Numbered from the stretch's first letter, positions 52,762 to 61,316 are shown. The stretch is 64,000 nt of DNA from Fimadaptatus sp050946055 (GCA_050946055.1 JBMNUB010000004.1:1-64000), one strand, 5' to 3'. The notes: generated by a model from the sequence alone, not told the origin. A program made the numbers and translations.

Positions 52762-53135
52762 AAGGCGATTCCCCTTTCGCTCGTCCCACGCCGCATTTGC
52801 GCGGCTGCGTAATGTACTCTGCGCAAACAGATGCGCATAAATTGCATGTTCAGCGCGGCGCGGCGCTAATATTCCGCGCCTGTCGTCCCGATGCCCGTAT
52901 GCCCATGAACGCCTGATTCTGCATGGAATCTGTGAGCTTATGCCGCGCGCCCGCAACATGCGCAAACACATTTGCGGCATTTAAGCGCGAAATCAGCTTC
53001 CCAAAACAGCTCTTTAAAGCAACTCACCTTCAGCCACCGCACCCGATATACCGGGTTTAAGCGGAAGCTGGCCGTTGCTCAAGCGGCTCACGCGCGTCCA
53101 TAGCTCCATAAAAAGCGCTTCTTACAGGCAGGCTG
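52762..53135. other. intergenic region upstream of folD
   Basis: This 374-nt gap is the longest in the asp23-ispA cluster. I see a small hairpin ACCCG/CGGGT near 53040-53056 but no clear promoter, gene or known RNA. Confidence 0.4.
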
Positions 53136-53558
53136 TCACTTTGCCTCCATATCGCGGCCTATCGCGCCCAGCACGCCGTTTATCAGCGGCGCGGCCTTCT
53201 CGGTCGAATATATGTGGCTCAATTCCAGCGCCTCGTTTATAGAAGCCGCATTGGGTATGCCATCCATGTACTTCATCTCGCACACGGCCAGGCGCATTAT
53301 GCTCAGATCCACGCGCGACAAACGGCGTATGGTCCAGCCGCGCAGCTTTGCCGCTATCGCCTCGTCTATCTCGGAAAGGTTGTCGAACACGCCGTTTACG
53401 GCATGCGCAATGTACTCCATATCCAGTTCCATAGGTGACAGCTCCATGAGTTCGGTTATCGAAGTCTCGCCGCCGTCGCCGCCCATTTCGCGCTCGTATA
53501 TCAGCTTGAACGCCACATCGCGCGATCGCGTTCTAAGCTCAGTCTGCGATTGACCCAT
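53136..53558 (-). CDS. nusB: transcription antitermination factor NusB
   Basis: This 140-residue all-helical protein begins with TRSRDVAFKLIYEREM, and continues with RLSRVDLSIMRLAVCEMKY and the end pattern LINGVLGAI. It acts with NusE on boxA RNA in rRNA antitermination. It is encoded after the asp23-amaP-DUF2273 genes, the usual order. AGGATG lies before the ATG. Confidence 0.93.
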   Translation of the reverse strand: MGQSQTELRTRSRDVAFKLIYEREMGGDGGETSITELMELSPMELDMEYIAHAVNGVFDNLSEIDEAIAAKLRGWTIRRLSRVDLSIMRLAVCEMKYMDGIPNAASINEALELSHIYSTEKAAPLINGVLGAIGRDMEAK

Positions 53559-53634
53559 CTATCCACATCCTCCACATGCGCCTTTCCGGCACTCTGATTT
53601 TACCAAACGGTAATTTTCCCTTTTCACGCAATTG

Positions 53635-53666
53635 ACCGCCCGGCAAATCAAACGCCGCCGGGCGGT
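53635..53666. other. hairpin between DUF2273 and nusB
   Basis: The perfect 9-bp stem ACCGCCCGG (53635-53643) / CCGGGCGGT (53658-53666) is preceded by T residues on the minus strand rather than followed by them. It is more likely an mRNA processing or stability structure than a terminator. Confidence 0.4.
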
Positions 53667-53680
53667 AAAAATACGCATAT

Positions 53681-53860
53681 TCAGCTGCGCCGCCGCATCA
53701 TCTCGCGCCAGCGCCTGCCTATATCCAGATTCATAAGCGCGTATCCTGCCGCGCCAAGCAGCGCTATCAGCGCCAGATGCCACAGGTTCATCTTGAGCAG
53801 CATCACCGCCAGCAGCACGCCGCCAAATGCGCTCAGCACCTTCTTGTTGACATTATCCAC
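53681..53860 (-). CDS. DUF2273 small membrane protein of the Asp23 cluster
   Basis: This 59-residue protein has two adjacent hydrophobic helices (about 8-22 and 25-42) with a basic C-terminus. It matches the DUF2273 family that accompanies amaP and asp23. GTG 53860 is chosen since GGAGG precedes it; the GTG at 53869 overlaps that site. It is transcribed with amaP, 19 nt upstream. Confidence 0.8.
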   Translation of the reverse strand: MDNVNKKVLSAFGGVLLAVMLLKMNLWHLALIALLGAAGYALMNLDIGRRWREMMRRRS

Positions 53861-53879
53861 AGCCTTCACCTCCGCGCGC

Positions 53880-55031
53880 TCACAGTGCTATGACGTCCGG
53901 GCGCTCCTCGCGCTTGTCCTCATCGCCGGCGTCGGGCGAGGGAGCGGGATCAGCTATCGCGTCGCCGCAACCGTCGTTTACCACCTCTGCCTGTTCGGGC
54001 GCGTCGCTCACTATGGCTTCGGGCGCGTCGCTCACTATGGACTCGGGCTGCTCGGGCGCACTCTGGGCAGCCATGGACTCGTCAGAGTTTGCGCTCTCGC
54101 CGGGCCTTTGCGTCTCGGTTTCGCCCGTCTCATAGCGGCGAAGGTAATCGGACACGCTGCCCACGTCGCCGTCCGGCTTTACGGCGCTTATGCCCGGAGT
54201 CTGAGGCTTATCCTCGCGCTTTTTATGATTGCGCCTGCCAAACCAGCCCTTATGGCCGCCTCCCGGCTCATCGTCGTCATCGTCCATGGAGCGCGCGGCA
54301 TCGGCATTGGGCGCTTCCGCCTGAGCCGATACGGGTTCGTGAGTCTCGACTATGGGCTTATCCTCGCCCTCTTTAAACGTATACGACTGCGCGGGCTGAT
54401 CGCTCACGGTCTGCTCCTTGCGGAACAGTCCGCCCCGACCCGCGGGCAACGCGGGTATGGCATCGGCCAGTATCACGCGATCGACATTGAGACGCACGTC
54501 GCGCACATCCACGCCCGCCGACTCCTGCACATAGCTCTTTATGCGCGTCTGAAGTTCCAGCATAGTCTCGGGTATGTTTATGTCGCTGCGCGCGGACATG
54601 GTTATCTCTATCGATATGGCATCGCGGTGGTCGTACACCTTCATGCGCACGTCGCTAAGGCCCGGCACGTCCTTTATGCCCTGACTTACCAGCGTCTCAA
54701 CCGCAGGTACGGATATGTGTATCGGGCCTTCGGGACTGTTGGGCAGCTCAACGCCGGTGCGGTCGCGCTTGCCACGGCTGAATATCAGCACCAGCATGCG
54801 CAGCGCGCACAAAAGCGCTATCAGCATGCTCCCGCCCAGTATGGCGCGCTGCATGACGCTCATCGTACCCACCGATGTGCTCATCGCTTCATCCAGCAGC
54901 ACGCCGCGGAATATGTCGGCGGCAAACTGCGGAACTATCGCCATAAGCGCCATGGGTGCCAGCGCTATCAGCAGTATCAAAAAGCAGAGTACAGCCTGTA
55001 TCTTCTGCCAGACCGAGTATTTCTTCATCAT
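53880..55031 (-). CDS. amaP: alkaline-shock membrane anchor protein AmaP-like
   Basis: This 383-residue protein has two N-terminal helices (about 12-37 and 62-83), an AmaP/Asp23-like cytoplasmic domain (about 100-190, HISVPAVETLVSQGI) and a long acidic, low-complexity tail (about 200-383). The tail includes the direct repeat SDAPEAIVSDAPE. In staphylococci AmaP anchors Asp23 to the membrane. The tail is much longer than the compact family form. Two adjacent ATGs (55031, 55028) follow a GGGGG tract. Confidence 0.8.
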   Translation of the reverse strand: MMKKYSVWQKIQAVLCFLILLIALAPMALMAIVPQFAADIFRGVLLDEAMSTSVGTMSVMQRAILGGSMLIALLCALRMLVLIFSRGKRDRTGVELPNSPEGPIHISVPAVETLVSQGIKDVPGLSDVRMKVYDHRDAISIEITMSARSDINIPETMLELQTRIKSYVQESAGVDVRDVRLNVDRVILADAIPALPAGRGGLFRKEQTVSDQPAQSYTFKEGEDKPIVETHEPVSAQAEAPNADAARSMDDDDDEPGGGHKGWFGRRNHKKREDKPQTPGISAVKPDGDVGSVSDYLRRYETGETETQRPGESANSDESMAAQSAPEQPESIVSDAPEAIVSDAPEQAEVVNDGCGDAIADPAPSPDAGDEDKREERPDVIAL

Positions 55032-55109
55032 CCATCGACCCCCTTCTTATAGCAGCATATGCCAGTCGGCAGGACGCATGCGCGCCCCTTACACTATAAT
55101 ACAATGAAG

Positions 55110-55138
55110 GGCGGCGATATGTAAAGACACCCGCCGCC
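55110..55138 (-). other. hairpin between asp23 and amaP
   Basis: The stem GGCGGCG (55110-55116) / CGCCGCC (55132-55138) lies in the 168-nt gap and lacks a U-tract on the minus strand. It may set the ratio of asp23 to amaP mRNA. Confidence 0.35.
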
Positions 55139-55199
55139 TCAGTCACGATTTTGTACCGATCAAGGCGCTTTTACTGCAAGAACACAGCGGGCGCGACGT

Positions 55200-56072
55200 T
55201 TACTCGGCGCTGACCTCACCATTGGGGCGCTCGTCAGTCTGACCGGCGGCAGCTTCGCCACGCTCGGCAGCGTCGCACTCCAGCGTGCAGGTATCGCAGT
55301 GGCCGTCGCAGACGGGTTCGTCATCCTCGCCTGCCTCGCCGTCATCGACCGGCTCGCCATCGCCTGCGGGCTGCTCGTCCGCCTGCACGGCCTGCGGCTC
55401 GTCCGCGGACGCTTCTTCAGCGGCAGGCTCCTCCTGCGGCGCGGCTTCGGGCTGCTCCGGCTGATCTGCGGTCGCATCGGGCTGCGCATCGTCCTCGCCT
55501 TCACCCTCAGGCTTGTCCTCGCGGCGGCGCAGCGAGAATCCGCTGCTGCGGCGCTTGGCGCGCTTCTCCTCGTCATCCTCGGGCCTATCCTCGGCCTTGG
55601 GCTCTTCGCCGCGACCTAGGCGCTCGACCTTGGCGGCGGTCAGCGCAGCGCGCTGCTTCTCCTCCAGCTCGGCCATGGCGCGGTTTTCCTTTTCAAAGCT
55701 TATGCCCTGCACATAGATGTTGATTTCCGGCACCTCAAGGCCGGTCATAGTCTCTATGGCCTTTTTGACATTGTCCTGTATCTCGCGCGCCACAGTGGGT
55801 ACGGGCGAGCCGTAATCCACAGTCACGGTGAGCTGCACTATGACCTTATCGCCGTTTATCTCCACCTTGACTCCGCGCGTGAGCGGGCGATTGCCCTGAT
55901 TCTTGCGCAGCATGTCCACAAGGCCCAAGTTGCCGTTATTTATCATCGCGGCTACACCGTCTACCTCGGTAGCCGCCAGGCCCGCTATCGTGGCCACTAC
56001 GTCCGTGGCAAAACTGACCGTGCCGTTGGCCGTGGAATCCAGCTCGACATTGGTAGTAAGATTTTCACTCAA
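55200..56072 (-). CDS. asp23: Asp23/Gls24-family envelope stress protein with acidic Cys-containing tail
   Basis: This 290-residue protein has an Asp23 domain at about 10-130 (NGTVSFATDVVATIAGLAA, GVKVEINGDKVIVQLTVTVD) followed by a charged tail rich in E, D, A, P and Q. The tail contains CDGHCDTCTLEC near residue 260. Typical Asp23 proteins end soon after the domain, so the tail of about 150 residues is unusual. It probably coats the inner face of the membrane through AmaP. It has its own promoter at 56099-56127. Confidence 0.85.
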   Translation of the reverse strand: MSENLTTNVELDSTANGTVSFATDVVATIAGLAATEVDGVAAMINNGNLGLVDMLRKNQGNRPLTRGVKVEINGDKVIVQLTVTVDYGSPVPTVAREIQDNVKKAIETMTGLEVPEINIYVQGISFEKENRAMAELEEKQRAALTAAKVERLGRGEEPKAEDRPEDDEEKRAKRRSSGFSLRRREDKPEGEGEDDAQPDATADQPEQPEAAPQEEPAAEEASADEPQAVQADEQPAGDGEPVDDGEAGEDDEPVCDGHCDTCTLECDAAERGEAAAGQTDERPNGEVSAE

Positions 56073-56098
56073 GCGTATACACCTCCTTGTATAAGTGC

Positions 56099-56127
56099 AT
56101 TATAGCAGATTTTGCGCCTACATTCAA
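56099..56127 (-). promoter_or_regulatory. promoter of the asp23-amaP-DUF2273-nusB genes
   Basis: The minus strand reads TTGAAT-N17-TATAAT, 27 nt upstream of the asp23 start and just past the spoIIIA operon. This vegetative promoter separates asp23 expression from sporulation control. Confidence 0.7.
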
Positions 56128-56148
56128 ACCCCCTTGGCTATTTTAACC

Positions 56149-56658
56149 TCATTGAACCGGAATAATTTTGATATTGGCGGGCGAAAGCCCGGTCTGGTCG
56201 CGCGCACAGGCCAATATGCGCGCCGTCTGCGCCTGACTGAGATCGCCTTGCCTGACCATAACGTTGCAGCTGTCCGAATGCACCGAGCAAACCGCGCCCT
56301 CAAATCCCTGCGCGCGCAGCATGCCCTCGAGCGCATTTTCATCCTCCATAAAGCCCACCAGCTCCAGCTTCTGCTGCGCTGCGTCCTCCGCGCCCTCGCC
56401 GCCCGCGTCTATCAGCCTGTCCAGCGCCTCCATCTGAGATATGCGGCTGGCGGCGCGGCTGGTCACAAACTCGGCCAGCGCATCCACGCTCTCCTGCGGC
56501 GCATCCGCCGCGCCGCTCACATACACCTGCGCCTCGCCGCGCGGCGCCTGCTTAAAGCTGACCAGCATCGCCGCAAATATCAGCGCCGTAGCCGCCAGCA
56601 CCATCACCGCCCGCACCTTGCGCGCGCGGTCATTAAAGAGAAACGCCCAATTCCTCAT
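56149..56658 (-). CDS. spoIIIAH: stage III sporulation protein AH
   Basis: This 169-residue protein has one N-terminal helix (VMVLAATALIFAAMLVSF) and an extracytoplasmic domain with the SpoIIIAH/EscJ-like ring-building fold near the end (VSVHSDSCNVMVRQGDLS-type strand and ACARDQTGLSPANIKIIPV). It forms, with SpoIIQ, the channel joining mother cell and forespore. It is the last gene of the operon and overlaps spoIIIAG by 4 nt. Confidence 0.85.
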   Translation of the reverse strand: MRNWAFLFNDRARKVRAVMVLAATALIFAAMLVSFKQAPRGEAQVYVSGAADAPQESVDALAEFVTSRAASRISQMEALDRLIDAGGEGAEDAAQQKLELVGFMEDENALEGMLRAQGFEGAVCSVHSDSCNVMVRQGDLSQAQTARILACARDQTGLSPANIKIIPVQ

Positions 56659-57032
56659 CGCCCATCCTCCTCCCGCCCGGAAAGCACTTCCACCTCGTCC
56701 GCCGTGAGCGAGAACAGCGTCATGGCGGCGCTTTGCAGGCGCAGTTTCACACCCAGATCATATGCGCCTTCAGCCACGATTATCACCCCGCGCACATCGC
56801 CCGGCAGCGTCTGGCCAAATGCCCCTGCCGGAGCATCGCACAGCACCATCGCCCGCACATGCCCCGCGCCCTCCACGCGCTCCAATGTGGCGCTGAGCCG
56901 CTGCTCCAGCTCGGTCATGCCGCCCTCATCCGGCGCGCCCGCCTGCGCCATGGCCAACAGCACCAGCGCCGCCGCCAGCGGCACGCATATGAGCAGCCAC
57001 ATCCGCCCGCCCGGCGCGAACCTGCCCGCCAT
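56655..57032 (-). CDS. spoIIIAG: stage III sporulation protein AG
   Basis: This 125-residue protein has one helix (LLICVPLAAALVLLAMA) and a domain with the family block ELEQRLSATLERVEGAGHV. RGVIIVAEGAYDLGVKLRLQ and ALFSLT-type ends follow. SpoIIIAG forms a large ring in the intermembrane space. At 125 residues it is shorter than the Bacillus protein (about 229). ATG 57032 follows GGGAGG. Confidence 0.85.
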   Translation of the reverse strand: MAGRFAPGGRMWLLICVPLAAALVLLAMAQAGAPDEGGMTELEQRLSATLERVEGAGHVRAMVLCDAPAGAFGQTLPGDVRGVIIVAEGAYDLGVKLRLQSAAMTLFSLTADEVEVLSGREEDGR

Positions 57033-57137
57033 GCGCACACCTCCCGTTGCAGTCATCCTTCTATATATATGCGCCTGCCCTGCTCATACATGTCTGACGC
57101 ATTGCGCACCGCCTGCGCGCACAAGCCGCGCGCTCGC

Positions 57138-57380
57138 TCAGGCACCGCTTCGCTCCTCATCGCTTGCCTGCCCCGTCATTATGTCCTGCGCGCTGAAGTC
57201 CATCCCCTGCGCCCCGCCGCCCAGCCAGTCCAGCACAGGCATCAGCAGCGCATAAAGCGCCAGCATCGCCGCTACTGCGCCCGCCAGGCGCGCTATCCTG
57301 CCCTCGGGCAGCAGCATGTCCACTATCCACAGCATTGCCCCCAGCGCTATGGGCGCAATCATCAGCCCGCCAAGCTCCAT
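57138..57380 (-). CDS. spoIIIAF: stage III sporulation protein AF, short form
   Basis: This 80-residue protein contains only the two-helix membrane part (APIALGAMLWIVDMLLP and LAGAVAAMLALYALLMPVL) and a short tail. The ring-building C-terminal domain of SpoIIIAF (about 206 residues in Bacillus subtilis) is absent. Only 105 nt separate the stop from spoIIIAG, so the domain is not merely frameshifted. Identification rests on position between AE and AG and the two helices. The ribosome-binding site is weak. Confidence 0.7.
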   Translation of the reverse strand: MELGGLMIAPIALGAMLWIVDMLLPEGRIARLAGAVAAMLALYALLMPVLDWLGGGAQGMDFSAQDIMTGQASDEERSGA

Positions 57381-57536
57381 ATTCCATTTGCCCCGCTTTC
57401 ATCCACCGCCCTCGCCGCGCTGACCGCAGGGCATCGCCCCGCCATGCCCGCCGCAGCGAGCCGCCTGCCAAGTGCGCTCCCGGCATGCCATGCCCGCCGC
57501 GCGCACTCATACTGCTCGTTCCCGCCGTCCATGCAT

Positions 57537-59027
57537 TCACCCTGCCATCAGCGACCTCGCTGCCGTACCCATCGCGCCCAGCAGCATTATCATAAGCGCA
57601 GCCGCGCCCAGCACCGCCACCACCAGCACGCGCAGCGCGCCAGCCAGCCCCTCGCACATGTCGCTCAGCGGCGTTCCGCCCAGAGTCTGCGCCGCAGCCG
57701 CACATATCTTATATGATATGTAGGCCGCTGCCAGCGTTGCCGCCGGCCTTGCCGCGCCCATGAGCAGTATCAGCATGCCGCATGAGCCTATCAGACTCTG
57801 CACCATCATGCAGCTGGCCGTCATTATCTCCACCGTGTCCTTGAGCTGACCGCCCACTACGGGTACGAGGTTGTCCAGAGCATACTTGGCCGCGCGCACC
57901 GATACGCCATCCACGTCGGCAGCCATGCCGTTTATGGTCATCGCGCCCAGCGCCAGCACCAGTGCCGCGCCCACCAGCATGCCGCACAGGCTGCGCAGCA
58001 GCTCCGCCGCGCGCCTGAGATTCAATCGCGGCGTAAGCCCGGAGCATATCTCCAGCGCCGCGCTCACCATGGCCATGCCTATCACATGTTCGCGCCCGAA
58101 CTGCATGCCCGCGCCCGCCACCGCCGTGAGCAGGCCGCCCAGCAGCCCCGCCGAAGTCCGCGCGCCCGCCGCCGCCATAGCGCCCGATATCAGCGGCAGC
58201 AGCGCATCCGCCGCGCTGCCCATGGCTGACAGCGCCTCGCGCGCCTGACCCGCCAGCGACGCAATATCGCCCGCGACCAGTCCGGCAGTCACGCACAGGC
58301 AGGTCATCTCGCTCACGCGCGCGCCGCCCTCACATATGCGCGATGCCATGCCCGCCAGCACAAAGCAGCAAAGCATCGCCAGCATGAAGCCCGCCCTGCC
58401 GCGCATGAGCGAGGCCAGCATGCCCAGCACGCCGCGCAGCAGCGCCTCCGCATCCACGCCCTCGCCCTCACGCATGCCCGCCAGCAGCGCGCGCACGTCC
58501 ACGCCCGCGCCCAGCCTGTCGGCAGCGCTTTGCAGCGCCGCTATGTCAAGCGCATCCAGCCGAGCCTGCGCCGCGTCATCTATCGCCCGCGTCACCTCAT
58601 CCGCGCGCTCGCGAAGCATGTCAGCCGCGCCATCGGGCAGGGCGGCAGGCGGCGCGGCTGTCGGTGCTTCGGCGGTGCCGTCAGAATCGATGTCGTGCGC
58701 GGCGCCGGTTGGCGCGGCGTCAGCGTTCGCACCGCCCGCATAATGTTCGGCATCGTTTGACGCTTTGTCCTGATATGAAGCATCTGCGCCATGCATGCCG
58801 CCGGGCGATGAAGCGCCGTTCAGGGGCGCGTCACCCGGCGCGGCGTACCAAGCGCCATGCGCACCCGCAGGTCCACGGTTCGCATACGGCTGTACATTGC
58901 CCGCGCGCAGTCGCTGCGCATCGGAATCCATATTCCCCGCCATGCCCAGTGCGATGTGCTGCGGCAATATTGCCCATAGCATAAGCGCAATGCACATGAG
59001 CGCCGCTGCGCGCCGCATTCCGCTCAT
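57537..59027 (-). CDS. spoIIIAE: stage III sporulation protein AE with N-terminal low-complexity insert
   Basis: This 496-residue multi-pass membrane protein has a signal sequence (about 1-30), a low-complexity segment (about 30-125, rich in A, G, P and D), an amphipathic region and the SpoIIIAE domain with about seven helices. The domain includes MTCLCVTAGLVAGDIASL, ALEICSGLTPRLNLRRAAE and YALDNLVPVVGGQLKDTVEI. Bacillus SpoIIIAE is about 400 residues, so the insert is an addition. It is part of the channel's membrane export apparatus. The start overlaps spoIIIAD (ATGA). Confidence 0.88.
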   Translation of the reverse strand: MSGMRRAAALMCIALMLWAILPQHIALGMAGNMDSDAQRLRAGNVQPYANRGPAGAHGAWYAAPGDAPLNGASSPGGMHGADASYQDKASNDAEHYAGGANADAAPTGAAHDIDSDGTAEAPTAAPPAALPDGAADMLRERADEVTRAIDDAAQARLDALDIAALQSAADRLGAGVDVRALLAGMREGEGVDAEALLRGVLGMLASLMRGRAGFMLAMLCCFVLAGMASRICEGGARVSEMTCLCVTAGLVAGDIASLAGQAREALSAMGSAADALLPLISGAMAAAGARTSAGLLGGLLTAVAGAGMQFGREHVIGMAMVSAALEICSGLTPRLNLRRAAELLRSLCGMLVGAALVLALGAMTINGMAADVDGVSVRAAKYALDNLVPVVGGQLKDTVEIMTASCMMVQSLIGSCGMLILLMGAARPAATLAAAYISYKICAAAAQTLGGTPLSDMCEGLAGALRVLVVAVLGAAALMIMLLGAMGTAARSLMAG

Positions 59028-59410
59028 GATGCCAGCCTCAGCGCCGAATCCAGTATGGAGGTGAGCATGGGCAGCGCCATGAGCGTCAGTATCAGCCGCG
59101 CGCCCAATTCCACCTTGCACGCCAGCGCGCCCTGCCCTGCATCTCGGCAGACCTGCGCGCCAAACTCGCCCAGCAGCGCCACGCCCAGCACCTTGCACAG
59201 CGTACCCACCAGCCCGCCCTGCAGGCCCGCCCGCGCGCCCAGCGCATTCATCGCGTCCACGGCTTCCCACAGCCCCGCCGCATATGACATCAGCAGCGCC
59301 GCGCCCGCAAACAGCGTCAGCGCCATCGCCATATCTGGCCGCGTCTGCTTAAGCACCACGCCCAGCAGCGACGCCACCACCGCAAACGCCACTATCCTGT
59401 CCATGCTCAT
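59024..59410 (-). CDS. spoIIIAD: stage III sporulation protein AD
   Basis: This 128-residue membrane protein has four helices and the family motif SLLGVVLKQTRPDMAMALTL (about 11-30). It belongs to the mother-cell side of the SpoIIIA complex. ATG 59410 follows GGGAGG; a second ATG two codons later is possible. Confidence 0.9.
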   Translation of the reverse strand: MSMDRIVAFAVVASLLGVVLKQTRPDMAMALTLFAGAALLMSYAAGLWEAVDAMNALGARAGLQGGLVGTLCKVLGVALLGEFGAQVCRDAGQGALACKVELGARLILTLMALPMLTSILDSALRLAS

Positions 59411-59456
59411 TGGCCCGACCTCCCGTATGCGCGCCTCTTTGCGCATCTGCTTCGCT

Positions 59457-59651
59457 TCACAGCCCGAATATGCTCTTGACCGATGAAAAGAGCTGCGCTA
59501 TCAGGTTCACCACCATCAGCAACACCAGCACCAGCCCCGCCACGCCCGTGAGCGTAGCCATATCCTCGCGGCCGGTGCGCTCCAGCACCTGACTCAGCAC
59601 GGCCACAAGTATCCCTATGGCCGCTATCTTGAACACCATGTCTATGTTCAC
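59457..59651 (-). CDS. spoIIIAC: stage III sporulation protein AC
   Basis: This 64-residue two-helix membrane protein has the family core IDMVFKIAAIGILVAVLSQV and RTGREDMATLTGVAGLVLVL, and full family length. GTG 59651 is preceded by GGGAGG. Confidence 0.92.
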   Translation of the reverse strand: MNIDMVFKIAAIGILVAVLSQVLERTGREDMATLTGVAGLVLVLLMVVNLIAQLFSSVKSIFGL

Positions 59652-59666
59652 GCCGCGCCCTCCCGC

Positions 59667-60158
59667 CTATATTATCAGTATCGCCGCCAGCATGCCGCCC
59701 AGCGAGCCAAGCGTCGTGTACACGCGCGCGTTCTTGCTGAGGTCGTCGCGCGCATGCCCGGCGCATGCATCCAGACTGCGCCGCGCCTGCGCAAACGCCG
59801 CGCGCTGGCGCTCCATGTCCAGCGCGCCCAGCTCGGGCATTACCTGCGTCAGCGCCTCCAGTTCCTCGGGCATGAGCGGCGTGGTGCGCGCATTCTTGAT
59901 AAGCAGTTCCCACGCAAGGCGCATATCGTCCGCCGCCATCAGCGCATTCAGCCACACTTTGCACCTGTCCGCGCCCTTGTAGGCCGCAAGCGCCTCGTCC
60001 ACCGTCATGAGCCGCTCGCACATGCACTCCTCTATCTGCCTAAGCGCCGTCTGCCATGCCTCTATGAGCTTTATCCGCGCGCGCATGCGCATCACCAGCA
60101 TCATGCCCGTCATAAAGCAGGATATGCCTATAAGCCCTGCCGCCGCCAATCTCAGCAC
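59667..60158 (-). CDS. spoIIIAB: stage III sporulation protein AB
   Basis: This 163-residue protein has a helix at each end and a soluble helical domain between them, distantly like type IV pilus and secretion GspF domains. Motifs include RARIKLIEAWQTALRQIEE and LGSLGGMLAAILII. The start is GTG 60158 with GAGAGGGGGAAG upstream. It overlaps spoIIIAA by 7 nt. Confidence 0.9.
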   Translation of the reverse strand: MLRLAAAGLIGISCFMTGMMLVMRMRARIKLIEAWQTALRQIEECMCERLMTVDEALAAYKGADRCKVWLNALMAADDMRLAWELLIKNARTTPLMPEELEALTQVMPELGALDMERQRAAFAQARRSLDACAGHARDDLSKNARVYTTLGSLGGMLAAILII

Positions 60159-61018
60159 AGTCGCTTCCCCCTCTCGTCGTAAACGGTTATGTTCTGCCCC
60201 GGCTGCGGGCCGCCTATCGATATGATGCGTTCAAACAGCCCATTTCGCACTGTCTCGCCCAGACCCGGTCTCTGCGCGGCATGCGCGGGCGTGCCGGCAT
60301 GCGCGCTGGCTATTACCGCCGCGCCGCAGCGCACCGCGTCCGCCGCCGCCTGAGCGTCGCCCGGCGCGCCCAGTTCGTCTGTCACTATCGCGTCCGGGCG
60401 CATGGTGCGCGTGAGCATGGCAAGCGCCTGCGCCTTGGGACACATGCTCAGCACGTCCGCGCCCGCTATGCCATTTAGCTCGCCGCGCTCGTCGGCTATG
60501 GCTATGTTCATGCCCTGACCAATCAGCTGCCGCGCCGCGTCGCGCAGCAGCGTGGTCTTGCCCAGCCCCGGCGCGGACACCACCAGCGCCGAGCGCACCC
60601 TGCTTCCGCACAGCATGTGCGCCATAATGCCATCCGCCGCGCCCGGCACGTCGCGCGCTATGCGCACGCATATGCCGCCTATGTCCTCCAGCCCCTCTAC
60701 CTGCCCGTCGCGCACTATCGCCCGCCCGCATACGCCCGCGCGAAACCCGCCCTCCAGCGGCAGATAGCCCTGCCGCACACACTCGCCCAGCGCATGCATG
60801 CGCCCGCGCGTCATGCGCTCTATTAGCAGGCGCATGCCCGAAGCGTCCATGCCGCACAGCTTGCGCGCGCCGTGCCTGCCGCAGAGCCGCGCGCCGTCCA
60901 CGCGCACGCGCAGCTCGGTGGCCGCATCCGCTTCCTCATCGGTAAGCGCCGCAAGCGCCATGTTCAGCTCCTCCGTCAGCGACGCGCCCAGTGCCTTCCT
61001 CCAGTCCATGCCGTGCAT
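60152..61018 (-). CDS. spoIIIAA: stage III sporulation protein AA (ATPase)
   Basis: This 288-residue secretion-type ATPase has an N-terminal helical domain and a P-loop VVSAPGLGKTTLLRDAARQL (about 147-166). It continues with the Walker B-like IAIADERGELNG and IVTDELG, and the end GQNITVYDERGKR. It powers the SpoIIIA-SpoIIQ channel. ATG 61018 has AGGA 5 nt upstream and lies just behind a sigma-E promoter. It is the first gene of the eight-gene operon. Confidence 0.93.
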   Translation of the reverse strand: MHGMDWRKALGASLTEELNMALAALTDEEADAATELRVRVDGARLCGRHGARKLCGMDASGMRLLIERMTRGRMHALGECVRQGYLPLEGGFRAGVCGRAIVRDGQVEGLEDIGGICVRIARDVPGAADGIMAHMLCGSRVRSALVVSAPGLGKTTLLRDAARQLIGQGMNIAIADERGELNGIAGADVLSMCPKAQALAMLTRTMRPDAIVTDELGAPGDAQAAADAVRCGAAVIASAHAGTPAHAAQRPGLGETVRNGLFERIISIGGPQPGQNITVYDERGKRLC

Positions 61019-61032
61019 CACCGTCCTAGCAG

Positions 61033-61061
61033 ATACTATGAATGCCCGCCCCGGAATATTA
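61033..61061 (-). promoter_or_regulatory. sigma-E-type promoter of the spoIIIA operon
   Basis: The minus strand reads TAATATT-N14-CATAGTAT, close to the Bacillus sigma-E consensus (KMATATT-N14/15-CATACAMT). The expected start site is about 61026, so the leader is nearly only the ribosome-binding site. This places the operon under mother-cell control. Confidence 0.75.
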
Positions 61062-61253
61062 TCACATGTGTGAGTTTGATGGGGTTCGCCGTGCCGCTGC
61101 CGTGTCAGCCCGCGCGCGGCAGGCATGTATTACGCAGCGGAATCCGGCTCCCGTGCATATGGCATTGCGCCGGACTCATGGCGCGCGTTGCGGGCATCTT
61201 ACCGCGCGCATTCGATGCCACATTTAAGCCATACAGTGCCGCATAAATTTTTA

Positions 61254-61282
61254 TTGACATAAGACAGCGGCTGTTGTAACAT
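61254..61282 (+). promoter_or_regulatory. promoter of the secreted protein gene at 61317
   Basis: TTGACA-N17-TAACAT lies 34 nt upstream of the start. GGAGG follows before the ATG. Confidence 0.7.
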
Positions 61283-61316
61283 ATGGATTGACACCAGTAT
61301 ATGGAGGTAATTTGCA

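Noticed and set aside
53635..53666. Intrinsic terminator after the DUF2273 gene
   Set aside because: The stem is strong, but on the transcribed strand the T-run precedes it, so it does not have terminator layout.
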